A DNA stretch of 16,300 nt from positions 1 to 16,300 of the forward strand of contig DWUW01000155.1 in assembly GCA_019120525.1 (NCBI GenBank), read 5' to 3'. The translations under genes were made by a program, and so were the position numbers. Under the pieces are notes generated by a model, which was not told the origin of the DNA, ran no database searches, and worked only from the letters and a program-made list of their open reading frames with translations. Of this stretch, positions 1 to 6,663 are shown piece after piece; the stretch's first letter is position 1; the number at the start of each line of letters is the position of its first letter. This DNA is from Candidatus Eisenbergiella stercorigallinarum (lineage in GTDB: Bacteria > Bacillota > Clostridia > Lachnospirales > Lachnospiraceae).

Positions 1-2
1 AC

Positions 3-71
3 ATTAAAGAGATGGAGTATGTTCGATATATCGGAAGCGGATACAGCGGACATTGGGAAATTACGGAGTAA
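3..71 (+). CDS. Probable C-terminal end of an upstream gene (partial)
   Basis: A reading frame enters from the left edge and stops with TAA at 69-71, just before a group of terminator-like hairpins. The last residues read ...EYVRYIGSGYSGHWEITE. About 22 residues are visible, too few to assign a family. The frame was preferred over the other open plus frame because its stop lies immediately ahead of the hairpins and its composition looks protein-like. The start lies outside the window. The call rests on position only, so confidence is low. Confidence 0.4.
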   Translation: MKEMEYVRYIGSGYSGHWEITE

Positions 72-73
72 AA

Positions 74-160
74 CGGACGGACTGGAAACAGCCCGTCCGC
101 ACCCGTTTCGGGCTATGAAAAAAGAAGCGGCCTCTTCTTACAGGAGAAACCGCTTCTTTT
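74..160. terminator. Bidirectional terminator region between convergent genes
   Basis: Several dyads sit between the stop at 71 and the stop of the minus-strand transporter at 237. The strongest is an 11-bp perfect stem, 120-130 paired with 150-160 (AAAAGAAGCGG / CCGCTTCTTTT), whose A- and T-rich bases give a U-run on either strand; read on the minus strand the run is six T. A 7-bp stem (74-80/93-99) competes with a 6-bp stem (90-95/109-114). This arrangement fits a shared terminator for two converging transcripts. Confidence 0.8.
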
Positions 161-236
161 ACGTAAGTGAACCTGATATTACACTCACAAAACCGGCTGG
201 AGGAAAGGGTTCCCCTTATCCGATTCTGTACCCGCC

Positions 237-1607
237 TCACCCAAACTTCTGCACATAGCTCATGATCAGAATGAACAGAACGATCAGGGGCAGGATGTAG
301 CTGACATAAAACCGCGCCCACTTGGGGAATTTCAGGCCGTTTCCGGCATCCGCCTCCTCGGTGAAGTTCTTCCAGCCCCATCCGTAGCGGCTGGTGCAGA
401 AAAGGAGGTAGCCCACGCTTCCCAGAGGAAGGAGGTTATTGGAGACGATGAAGTCCTCCAGATCCTGGATCGTGGTTCCCTCTCCCAGCGGAGCGAAGCC
501 GCTCAGCAGGTTGAAGCCGAACACGCAGGGCAGGGACAGGATCAGGATCAGAACCAGGTTGACCAGGGTGGATTTGGTTCTCGTCCAGCCGAACAGGTCG
601 ATGCCGAAGCTGATGATATTTTCAAAGACCGCGATCACGGTGGACAGGGCGGCGAAGCTCATGAACAGGAAGAAGAGAGCGCCGAAGATCCGCCCGCCGG
701 CCATCTGGTTGAAGATGTTGGGCAGGGTGACGAACACCAGTCCGGGGCCTTCGCCGGGATTGACGTTGAAGGCGAAGCAGGCCGGGAAGATCACCAGGCC
801 GGACAGCAGGGCCACCGTGGTATCCAGGCAGCAGATGCGCACGGACTCTCCCGTCAGGGCGTGATCTCTGGAGATGTAGCTTCCGAAGATCGCCATGGCG
901 CCGATGCCGAGGCTCAGGGTGAAGAAGGACTGTCCCATGGCCGCGTAGACCACCTCAAACCAGCCGTATTCCTGGATCTTTCCGAAGTCGGGAACCAGAT
1001 AGAAGCGGATGCCTTCTCCCGCGCCCGGCAGGGTGACGCTGCGGATGCACAGCAGGATGAGGATGAAAAACAGCGCGACCATCATCACCTTGGTGATCCG
1101 TTCCACGCCGTTCTGCAGGCCCATGCCGCAGATGCCGAAGCAGACAAGAACAACAACCACCATCCAGAACAGCATGGGGCCGGGTTTGGCCAGCATACCG
1201 TTGAAGACGCCGCCCACTTCGTCAGGTGTCAGGCCGGTAAATTCGCCGCGCAGCATTTTGACGATATAGGCCAGCATCCAGCCGGCTACGGTGGTGTAGA
1301 ACATCATGAGCAGGTAGTTGCCCGCCATGGCAGGATAGGACAGCAGATGCCATCTGGTGTTTTTGGGTTCCAGCACATGGAAGCTCCTTGCCGCTGATCT
1401 GCGGCTGGCGCGTCCCACGGAAAATTCCATGACCATGATGGGAAGGCCCAGGATGACGAGCGAGATCAGATAGATGACCACGAAGGCCGCGCCTCCGTAT
1501 TTCCCCGTGATGTAGGGAAAGCGCCATACGTTTCCAAGTCCGATGGCGCAGCCGGCGGAGATCAGGATGAAGCCCAGCCGGGAAGAAAAGCTTTCTCTCT
1601 TTTCCAT
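237..1607 (-). CDS. Sodium-dependent transporter, NSS (SNF) family
   Basis: This 456-residue inner-membrane protein belongs to the neurotransmitter:sodium symporter family, which in bacteria imports amino acids or related amines using the sodium gradient (LeuT/MhsT fold). The family signature in TM1, GLGNVWRFPY, is at residues 23-32. The unwound TM6 motif (GQSFFTLSLGIG) is at about 225-236 and the sodium-site TM8 segment (SFAALSTVIAVFE) at 317-329. Length and hydrophobic segments fit an 11- to 12-helix bacterial member. The ATG start is preceded by a purine-rich AAAGGGGG stretch about 11 nt upstream. It is transcribed alone, from a divergent promoter region shared with the nuclease gene, and ends at a bidirectional terminator. 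The substrate cannot be read from sequence; tryptophan, tyrosine or other hydrophobic amino acids are typical of the family. Confidence 0.93.
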   Translation of the reverse strand: MEKRESFSSRLGFILISAGCAIGLGNVWRFPYITGKYGGAAFVVIYLISLVILGLPIMVMEFSVGRASRRSAARSFHVLEPKNTRWHLLSYPAMAGNYLLMMFYTTVAGWMLAYIVKMLRGEFTGLTPDEVGGVFNGMLAKPGPMLFWMVVVVLVCFGICGMGLQNGVERITKVMMVALFFILILLCIRSVTLPGAGEGIRFYLVPDFGKIQEYGWFEVVYAAMGQSFFTLSLGIGAMAIFGSYISRDHALTGESVRICCLDTTVALLSGLVIFPACFAFNVNPGEGPGLVFVTLPNIFNQMAGGRIFGALFFLFMSFAALSTVIAVFENIISFGIDLFGWTRTKSTLVNLVLILILSLPCVFGFNLLSGFAPLGEGTTIQDLEDFIVSNNLLPLGSVGYLLFCTSRYGWGWKNFTEEADAGNGLKFPKWARFYVSYILPLIVLFILIMSYVQKFG

Positions 1608-1693
1608 TGGAATAAAATCCCCCTTTTGACGATTTCAGACGGCCTGACAGGTGTCTTTTGCTGAAAAATGCCGCCTGCGGTCAGTCTGTGTCC

Positions 1694-1722
1694 AGTTTAT
1701 AAAAGATAGATACAGAAGTCAA
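1694..1722 (-). promoter_or_regulatory. Predicted sigma70-type promoter of the NSS transporter gene
   Basis: On the minus strand, TTGACT (1722-1717) and TAAACT (1699-1694) are separated by exactly 17 bp. Transcription would begin near 1687, leaving a leader of about 80 nt before the ATG. That leader can fold: 1684-1688 pairs with 1636-1640 and 1680-1683 pairs with 1645-1648, with a GGCC bulge. No riboswitch class is recognised. The -35 box matches consensus at five of six bases; the -10 box is weaker. Confidence 0.5.
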
Positions 1723-1738
1723 TACGGACCGGCAAAGA

Positions 1739-1781
1739 ATTCGGCCAGGTCTGCGCAGGAAATGCGCAGACCTGGCCGAAT
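1739..1781. repeat. Perfect 18-bp inverted repeat (hairpin/cruciform) between divergent promoters
   Basis: Bases 1739-1756 are the exact reverse complement of 1764-1781, with a 7-nt spacer (AGGAAAT). Each arm is GC-rich and contains GGCCAGGTCTGCGC. No U-run follows on either strand, so it is not a typical intrinsic terminator. It lies 16 bp from the -35 of the leftward promoter and 15 bp from the -35 of the rightward promoter. It could be an operator, a transcription insulator or a small palindromic insertion. Confidence 0.85.
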
Positions 1782-1796
1782 AGTAACGAAACCACC

Positions 1797-1825
1797 TTGA
1801 GAAAGCCTGTCCCCTGTGTTAAGAT
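1797..1825 (+). promoter_or_regulatory. Predicted promoter of the nuclease-ABC-MarR operon
   Basis: TTGAGA (1797-1802) and TAAGAT (1820-1825) are spaced by exactly 17 bp. Transcription would start near 1832, which excludes a GTG at 1816 as the translation start of the first gene and supports the ATG at 1867. Confidence 0.5.
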
Positions 1826-1866
1826 TATCAGATGAGGGCGGAGTCCTGAAAGGAAAATTATCATAT

Positions 1867-2331
1867 ATGGAAGAATTATCGACAGCATGGCCCGTCCTTC
1901 TGGCAGCGGGCGGCATCCTTCTTCTGGCGCTTGCCGGAATTCTTACGGTCAGATTTTTCAGAAGCCACAGCCGCCGGTCGGAAATGGACGACATGGAGGG
2001 CCATGAGTTTGAATATTTCTGCGCGGAGCTTCTGCGGGACAACGGGTTTTCCGAGGTGGAGGTGACGCGGGGGAGCGGGGATTTCGGCGTGGATATCCTG
2101 GCGGAAAGGGACGGCGTTACCTACGCGGTGCAGTGCAAGTGCCATACGGATCCGGTCGGCGTCCATGCGGTGCAGGAGGTCTACGCGGGCCGGGACTACT
2201 ATGACAGGATGGTGGGAGCGGTCATGACCAACCAGTATTTTACGTCAGCGGCCGTACAGGCGGCCGAGAAGCTGAAGATCCTTTTGTGGGACAGGGGATA
2301 TGTGGAGGCGATGTTGGAAGAGAAGGAGTGA
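1867..2331 (+). CDS. Membrane-anchored Mrr-like restriction endonuclease domain protein
   Basis: This 154-residue protein has one N-terminal membrane helix (about residues 8-28), a basic linker, and a C-terminal Mrr_cat-type PD-(D/E)XK domain. The domain start MEGHEFEYFCAELL (43-56), the acidic catalytic site GDFGVDIL (71-78) and the QCK motif (89-91) are all present, so the active site looks intact. A longer frame begins with GTG at 1816, but the predicted promoter overlaps it; the ATG at 1867 has AAAGGA 12 nt upstream and starts directly at the membrane segment. It is the first gene of an operon, and its last codons contain the AAGGAG ribosome binding site of the ABC gene 6 nt downstream. 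Stand-alone membrane-tethered Mrr domains are widespread in Firmicutes, and their targets are mostly unknown. A role in cleaving foreign or damaged DNA is inference. Confidence 0.82.
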   Translation: MEELSTAWPVLLAAGGILLLALAGILTVRFFRSHSRRSEMDDMEGHEFEYFCAELLRDNGFSEVEVTRGSGDFGVDILAERDGVTYAVQCKCHTDPVGVHAVQEVYAGRDYYDRMVGAVMTNQYFTSAAVQAAEKLKILLWDRGYVEAMLEEKE

Positions 2332-2337
2332 CTGCGC

Positions 2338-3039
2338 ATGGCCTTTGTGGAATTTAAAAATGTGAAAAAGGTCTACCATATGGGCGAGGTGGACATCGAG
2401 GCCCTGAGGGATGTGAATTTTGAGATCGAGGAAGGGGAGTTCTGCGTGATCGTCGGCGCGTCCGGCGCAGGAAAGACCACGATCCTGAATATCCTCGGCG
2501 GCATGGATACCCTGTCGGAGGGGAGCGTGATCCTGGACGGGAAGGAGATCTCCTCCTACACGCAGAAGCAGCTCACCGCCTACCGCAGATATGACATCGG
2601 CTTTGTGTTTCAGTTTTATAACCTGATCCAGAATCTGACGGCGCTGGAAAATGTGGAGCTTGCTTCCCAGATCTCGAAGGACCCGCTGGACGCGGCGGAG
2701 ACCCTGAAAAAGGTGGGGCTCGCGGAGCGGATCGGAAACTTTCCGGCCCAGCTCTCCGGCGGGGAGCAGCAGCGGGTGGCGATCGCCAGGGCGCTTGCGA
2801 AGAATCCCAAGCTGCTTCTGTGCGACGAGCCTACCGGAGCGCTGGATTATAATACGGGAAAGGCGGTCCTGAAGCTTCTGCAGGATACCTGCCGCAGTAC
2901 CGGGATGACCGTGGTGGTGATCACGCACAACCAGGCGCTGACCGCCATGGCGGACCGGATCATCCGGGTAAAGAGCGGCACGGTGCAGAGCATGGAGATC
3001 AACGAACACATCACTCCAGTGGAAGAGATCGAGTGGTAA
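2338..3039 (+). CDS. ABC transporter ATP-binding protein (MacB/LolD-like)
   Basis: This 233-residue ATPase powers the FtsX-type permease encoded next to it. All nucleotide-binding motifs are present: Walker A GASGAGKT (40-47), Q-loop glutamine (92), signature LSGGEQQR (139-146), Walker B ending in LLCDEP (160-165), D-loop ALD (168-170) and H-loop histidine (197). Length and sequence match the MacB/LolD/BceA subgroup, which works with extracytoplasmic-loop permeases in mechanotransmission or export rather than channel-type import. The ATG start has AAGGAG about 9 nt upstream, inside the end of the preceding nuclease gene, so translation of the two is likely coupled. Confidence 0.95.
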   Translation: MAFVEFKNVKKVYHMGEVDIEALRDVNFEIEEGEFCVIVGASGAGKTTILNILGGMDTLSEGSVILDGKEISSYTQKQLTAYRRYDIGFVFQFYNLIQNLTALENVELASQISKDPLDAAETLKKVGLAERIGNFPAQLSGGEQQRVAIARALAKNPKLLLCDEPTGALDYNTGKAVLKLLQDTCRSTGMTVVVITHNQALTAMADRIIRVKSGTVQSMEINEHITPVEEIEW

Positions 3040-3105
3040 GGCGCACAGACAGGCAGGGCGCGGGGAAAAGAACGCGGCTGCCGAAGCTCCGGAATGGAGG
3101 CTGAC

Positions 3106-6100
3106 ATGAAATCTACCATGATAAAAACGACGGTGAGGGAGATTCAGGAGAGTCTGGGGAGATATCTGGCGATCCTTGCCATTGTGGCGCTGGGAGTCGG
3201 ACTGTACGTGGGCCTGACGGTGACGAAGCCGGACATGCTGGCGGCGGGAGAGAATTATCTGGAAGAAAACCGGCTTTACGATCTGCGTCTGGTGTCCACC
3301 ATCGGCTATGACGACGCGGCTGTGAAGGCTGTCAATGAGAGAGAGGATGTGGAGATCGCCGAAGGCGAGATCTATACGGATTTTCTGGCGGTGGATGAGG
3401 CCGGGGAGGAAAGCGTCCTGCGGGCCCATTCCATGCTGTGGAAGCTGAATCAGGCGGTGGTGACGGCAGGCAGGAAGCCCACCGCCGGAAACGAGTGCAT
3501 GGTGGACGCGCAGGCTTATGGGAAGGATGCGCTCGGCACCACGATCCGGATATCGGAAAACAACGATGAGGATACGGCGGACATGTTCCGCTATACGGAA
3601 TATACCATCGTCGGGCTGTGCAATTCTTCCTATTATATCAATTACGAGCGGGGCACTACAGCGCTGGGAAGCGGACGGCTGAAGGGATTCGTTTATCTTC
3701 CGAAGGACGGCTTTGATACGGATTATTATACGGATATCTATGTATTCCTGAAGGACCGGTACGGGCTGTACAGCCGGGAATACGACGACGCGGTGGAGGC
3801 GGCGGAGGACTGGGCGGAGCCTCTTGCGGAGGAGCTGGCGCAGGAGAGATATCTTTCCCTGAAGGAGGACGCCGAATGGCAGATCGAGGACGGGGAGAGA
3901 CAGCTTGCCGAAAACCGGGCTGAGGCAGAGGAGGAGTTCGCGGACGCCAGGAAGGAGCTGGAAGACGGTCAGAAGGAGATCGAGGATGGCCAGAAGGAGA
4001 TCGACGACGGCTGGGCTGAGATCGAGGACGCGAAAAGAGAGATCGAAGAAAATCAGGGCACGCTCGCGGATTCCAGACAGGAGCTTACGGACGGCCAGGC
4101 GCAGCTTGCGGACGGCAGGAAGGAGCTCGCCGACCGGAAAACCGAGGACTCCGATCTGGAGGATGAGGACGAGCGGGACAGCATGGAGGGCGGCCTGAAC
4201 CTGGCCGAAGCGCAGCTTCTTGGAAACGAAGCGCAGCTGAATGCGGGGCTGGGGCTCGTCAATATGGGACAGGCGCAGATCGCGGCGGCCAGGGAACAGA
4301 TCGCCCGGAATGAGGAGCGGCTGAGACAGGCGCAGGAGGAGCTTGCTGACGCAAAGGAGGAGCTTGCCGACGGCTGGGAGGATTATGAAGAAGGCCTGCG
4401 GGAGTTTGAAGAGCAGATGGCGGAGGCGGAAGAGGAGCTTTCTGATGCAAGAGAGGAGCTTGCCGATCTGGAGGAGCCGGATACCTATGTTCTGACCCGG
4501 GATGAAAATATCGGCTATGCCTGCTATGAGAGTGATTCCAGTATCATTGAAGGGATCGCCGGCGTTTTCCCCGTCTTTTTCTTCCTGGTGGCGGCGCTGG
4601 TCTGCATGACCACCATGGCGCGCATGGTGGAGGAGCAGAGGACGCAGATCGGCGTGCTGAAGGCGCTTGGCTATGGAAAGACAGGGATCATGGGGATCTA
4701 CCTGTTTTATTCCGGAAGCGCGGCCATCCTGGGCTGCCTGATCGGCTTTTTTGTGGGCTCCTGGCTGTTCCCGTCCGTGATCTGGTTCGCCTACGGGATC
4801 ATGTATTCCATGGGAGATTTTGTGCTTCTGATGGACTGGCGGCTGGGCGCGGTATCCCTGGCGGTGTCCGTCCTGTGCTCCATGGGAACCACCTTTGCCA
4901 CCTGCCGGTATGAGCTGGCGGAGGTGGCGGCCCAGCTGATGCGCCCGAAGGCCCCCAAGAGCGGCAAACGGATCCTTCTGGAACGGATCCCTCTGTTCTG
5001 GAACCGGCTCTCCTTCCTGGTGAAGGTTTCCATCAGAAATATTTTCCGGTATAAGCAGAGATTTTTCATGATGGTGTTCGGGATCGGCGGCTGTACGGCC
5101 CTGCTCCTGACCGGCTTCGGCATCAAGGATTCCATCGGAGGGATCATCGACGACCAGTACGGAGAGATCCAGCTCAACGACCTTGGCGTGACCTTCAGCG
5201 ATCCCTATGAGCAGAAGGACCGGACGGAATTTGAGACGGTCATGGCGCAGGAGGCGGAGGGCTTTATGATCTCCTTTGAGGAAAGCGCGGATCTGATCAA
5301 CGGGGAGGAAAGCGAATCCGTGACGCTGGTAGTCCCGAGGGATCTGGAGGGCATGGGAGATTATCTGAGCCTGCATACGGAAAAAGGAGAGGTCATTTCC
5401 TGGCCGGAGAAGGGAGAAGCGGTGCTTACCGCGAAAATGGCGGAAAAATGCGGGCTGACCGTGGGGGATGAAGCGACCCTTACGGATGAGGACGGCAACA
5501 GCCTGACGGTCACGGTGTCGGGGATCAATGAGAACTTCATTTATAATTACGCCTATCTCTCTCCGGAAACCTGGGAGGAGCAGACCGGACAGACGCCGGA
5601 ATATCAGACCGCCTATGTGAATGTGAAGGAGGGTCAGGACATCCATGCGGCCTCCGCCGCGATCATGAACTGCAGCGGCGTGGCCAGCGTATCCGCCTAC
5701 GAGGACATGCGCGTCCGCTTCGGCAGCATGATGGAGAGCCTGGACTATGTGGTGGCGGTGATCATCGTCTGCGCCGGAGCCCTTGCCTTTATCGTGCTGT
5801 ACAACCTGACCAACATCAACATCACCGAACGGCTCCGGGAGATCGCCACCATCAAGGTGCTTGGCTTTTACCGGAATGAGACGGCAAGCTACGTGTTCCG
5901 GGAAAATCTGCTTCTGACCGGCCTGGGAGCGCTGGCCGGCCTGGTCATGGGAAAGTATCTCCACAGCTTCGTCATGGAGCAGGTGGATATCGATATGATC
6001 ACCTTCGACGTACACATCGCGCCGTTAAGCGTGCTTTACAGCATCCTGCTTACGTTCGTGTTCGCCGTGTTCGTCTGCGGGGTGATGAACCGCAAGCTGG

Positions 6101-6141
6101 ATGCCATCAACATGGCGGAATCCATGAAATCCATTGAATGA
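3106..6141 (+). CDS. FtsX-family ABC permease with long extracytoplasmic coiled coil
   Basis: This protein of about 1011 residues has two FtsX/MacB-type membrane units. An N-terminal helix (about 17-36) is followed by a large outside domain. A charged coiled-coil stretch at about 245-457 is built from heptads such as KELADGR and EIEDGQK. Three helices follow (about 483-605), then a linker, a helix near 650-672, a second outside domain, and three C-terminal helices including the conserved ERLREIATIKVLGF segment. An in-frame ATG 12 nt earlier exists, but ATG 3106 has GGAGG at the ideal 5-nt spacing. Related Firmicute permeases of this length carry similar coiled coils. Partnering with the upstream ATPase is clear; the cargo is unknown. 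Peptide, lipid or antimicrobial handling are the usual options for the superfamily. Confidence 0.92.
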   Translation: MKSTMIKTTVREIQESLGRYLAILAIVALGVGLYVGLTVTKPDMLAAGENYLEENRLYDLRLVSTIGYDDAAVKAVNEREDVEIAEGEIYTDFLAVDEAGEESVLRAHSMLWKLNQAVVTAGRKPTAGNECMVDAQAYGKDALGTTIRISENNDEDTADMFRYTEYTIVGLCNSSYYINYERGTTALGSGRLKGFVYLPKDGFDTDYYTDIYVFLKDRYGLYSREYDDAVEAAEDWAEPLAEELAQERYLSLKEDAEWQIEDGERQLAENRAEAEEEFADARKELEDGQKEIEDGQKEIDDGWAEIEDAKREIEENQGTLADSRQELTDGQAQLADGRKELADRKTEDSDLEDEDERDSMEGGLNLAEAQLLGNEAQLNAGLGLVNMGQAQIAAAREQIARNEERLRQAQEELADAKEELADGWEDYEEGLREFEEQMAEAEEELSDAREELADLEEPDTYVLTRDENIGYACYESDSSIIEGIAGVFPVFFFLVAALVCMTTMARMVEEQRTQIGVLKALGYGKTGIMGIYLFYSGSAAILGCLIGFFVGSWLFPSVIWFAYGIMYSMGDFVLLMDWRLGAVSLAVSVLCSMGTTFATCRYELAEVAAQLMRPKAPKSGKRILLERIPLFWNRLSFLVKVSIRNIFRYKQRFFMMVFGIGGCTALLLTGFGIKDSIGGIIDDQYGEIQLNDLGVTFSDPYEQKDRTEFETVMAQEAEGFMISFEESADLINGEESESVTLVVPRDLEGMGDYLSLHTEKGEVISWPEKGEAVLTAKMAEKCGLTVGDEATLTDEDGNSLTVTVSGINENFIYNYAYLSPETWEEQTGQTPEYQTAYVNVKEGQDIHAASAAIMNCSGVASVSAYEDMRVRFGSMMESLDYVVAVIIVCAGALAFIVLYNLTNINITERLREIATIKVLGFYRNETASYVFRENLLLTGLGALAGLVMGKYLHSFVMEQVDIDMITFDVHIAPLSVLYSILLTFVFAVFVCGVMNRKLDAINMAESMKSIE
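3961..4044 (+). repeat. Four diverged 21-bp tandem units encoding coiled-coil heptads
   Basis: Units 3961-3981, 3982-4002, 4003-4023 and 4024-4044 each begin with GA(A/G/C)GA and end with GAGATC, and each encodes one heptad (EDGQKEI, EDGQKEI, DDGWAEI, EDAKREI). They sit in the coiled coil of the permease. Weaker copies of the pattern continue to about 4140 and again at 4330-4470. Protein-level heptad selection or past unit duplication explains them; they are not a mobile or CRISPR repeat. Confidence 0.8.
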
Positions 6142-6222
6142 CGGCGGGGCTGGCCGCCGCTACGGGAAGGAAAAACAGACCGGGAAAAGAACCGGAAATC
6201 TTTTGCAGCAGGAGGAAGCGGA

Positions 6223-6663
6223 ATGGATATCAATGAAACGCTGAACGAGGTGCTGGTAAAACTGTTCCGCGATATCAATACCATTGAGGAACGGGCGATC
6301 CGCACCGGCGAATACCGGGATGTGACCGCCAACGACATGCATGTGATCGAGGCCATCGGGACGGGAGAGGCGAAAAATATGACCGCGGTGGCGAAGCTTC
6401 TGTCCGTCACCACGGGCACGCTGACCATCTCCATGAATTCCCTGGTGAAAAAAGGCTATGTCCAGCGGGTGCGCAGCGAGGAGGACCGCCGTGTGGTTCT
6501 GGTCTCCCTTACAGAGAAGGGGAAGCGGGCCTTTCACCATCACAAGCAGTTTCACGACGCCATGATCCGGGAGGTCCTGAAAGGCCTGGATCCGCAGGAG
6601 CAGGAGATCCTGCGCCGCTCGCTTTTAAATCTGATGGCGTTTTTTGAGAAAAAGAAGGGATAG
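6223..6663 (+). CDS. MarR-family transcriptional regulator (FabT-like subgroup)
   Basis: This 146-residue winged-helix regulator has its recognition helix at about 63-76 (TTGTLTISMNSLVK) and a wing with the hallmark RSEEDRR (84-90) and LTEKGKRA (96-103). Helices at both ends would form the dimer interface. The sequence around NDMHVIEAIG and SVTTGTLTI resembles the FabT-like MarR proteins that control fatty-acid genes in streptococci and clostridia, but no fab genes lie nearby. As the last gene of the ABC operon (81-nt gap, AGGAGG 7 nt before ATG), it most likely represses its own transporter. Its ligand is unknown. Its 3' end overlaps the opposite-strand DUF885 frame. Confidence 0.9.
   Translation: MDINETLNEVLVKLFRDINTIEERAIRTGEYRDVTANDMHVIEAIGTGEAKNMTAVAKLLSVTTGTLTISMNSLVKKGYVQRVRSEEDRRVVLVSLTEKGKRAFHHHKQFHDAMIREVLKGLDPQEQEILRRSLLNLMAFFEKKKG

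Noticed and set aside
861..1397. Plus-strand frame rich in H, D, E and Q opposite the NSS transporter
   Set aside because: Its composition is that of antisense to hydrophobic membrane-helix codons; the transporter frame has family signatures throughout.
1739..1781. Palindrome considered as an intrinsic terminator
   Set aside because: No U-run follows on either strand, and it lies upstream of both divergent promoters, where no transcript from the flanking genes would need to end.
3961..4470. Short regular repeats considered as a CRISPR array or satellite
   Set aside because: The 21-bp period equals one coiled-coil heptad, the units are diverged at third codon positions, there are no spacers, and the frame stays open.
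2245..6015. A 1256-codon open frame on the minus strand
   Set aside because: It lies wholly opposite the ABC ATPase and permease genes, which have clear family motifs. Its translation is rich in H, R, L and Q with no domain, as expected for the antisense of GC-rich acidic coding sequence.
6142..6159. GC-rich hairpin between permease and MarR genes considered as a terminator
   Set aside because: The 6-bp stem CGGCGG/CCGCCG lacks a U-run, and the MarR gene downstream has a strong ribosome binding site but no clear promoter of its own, so read-through is more likely.
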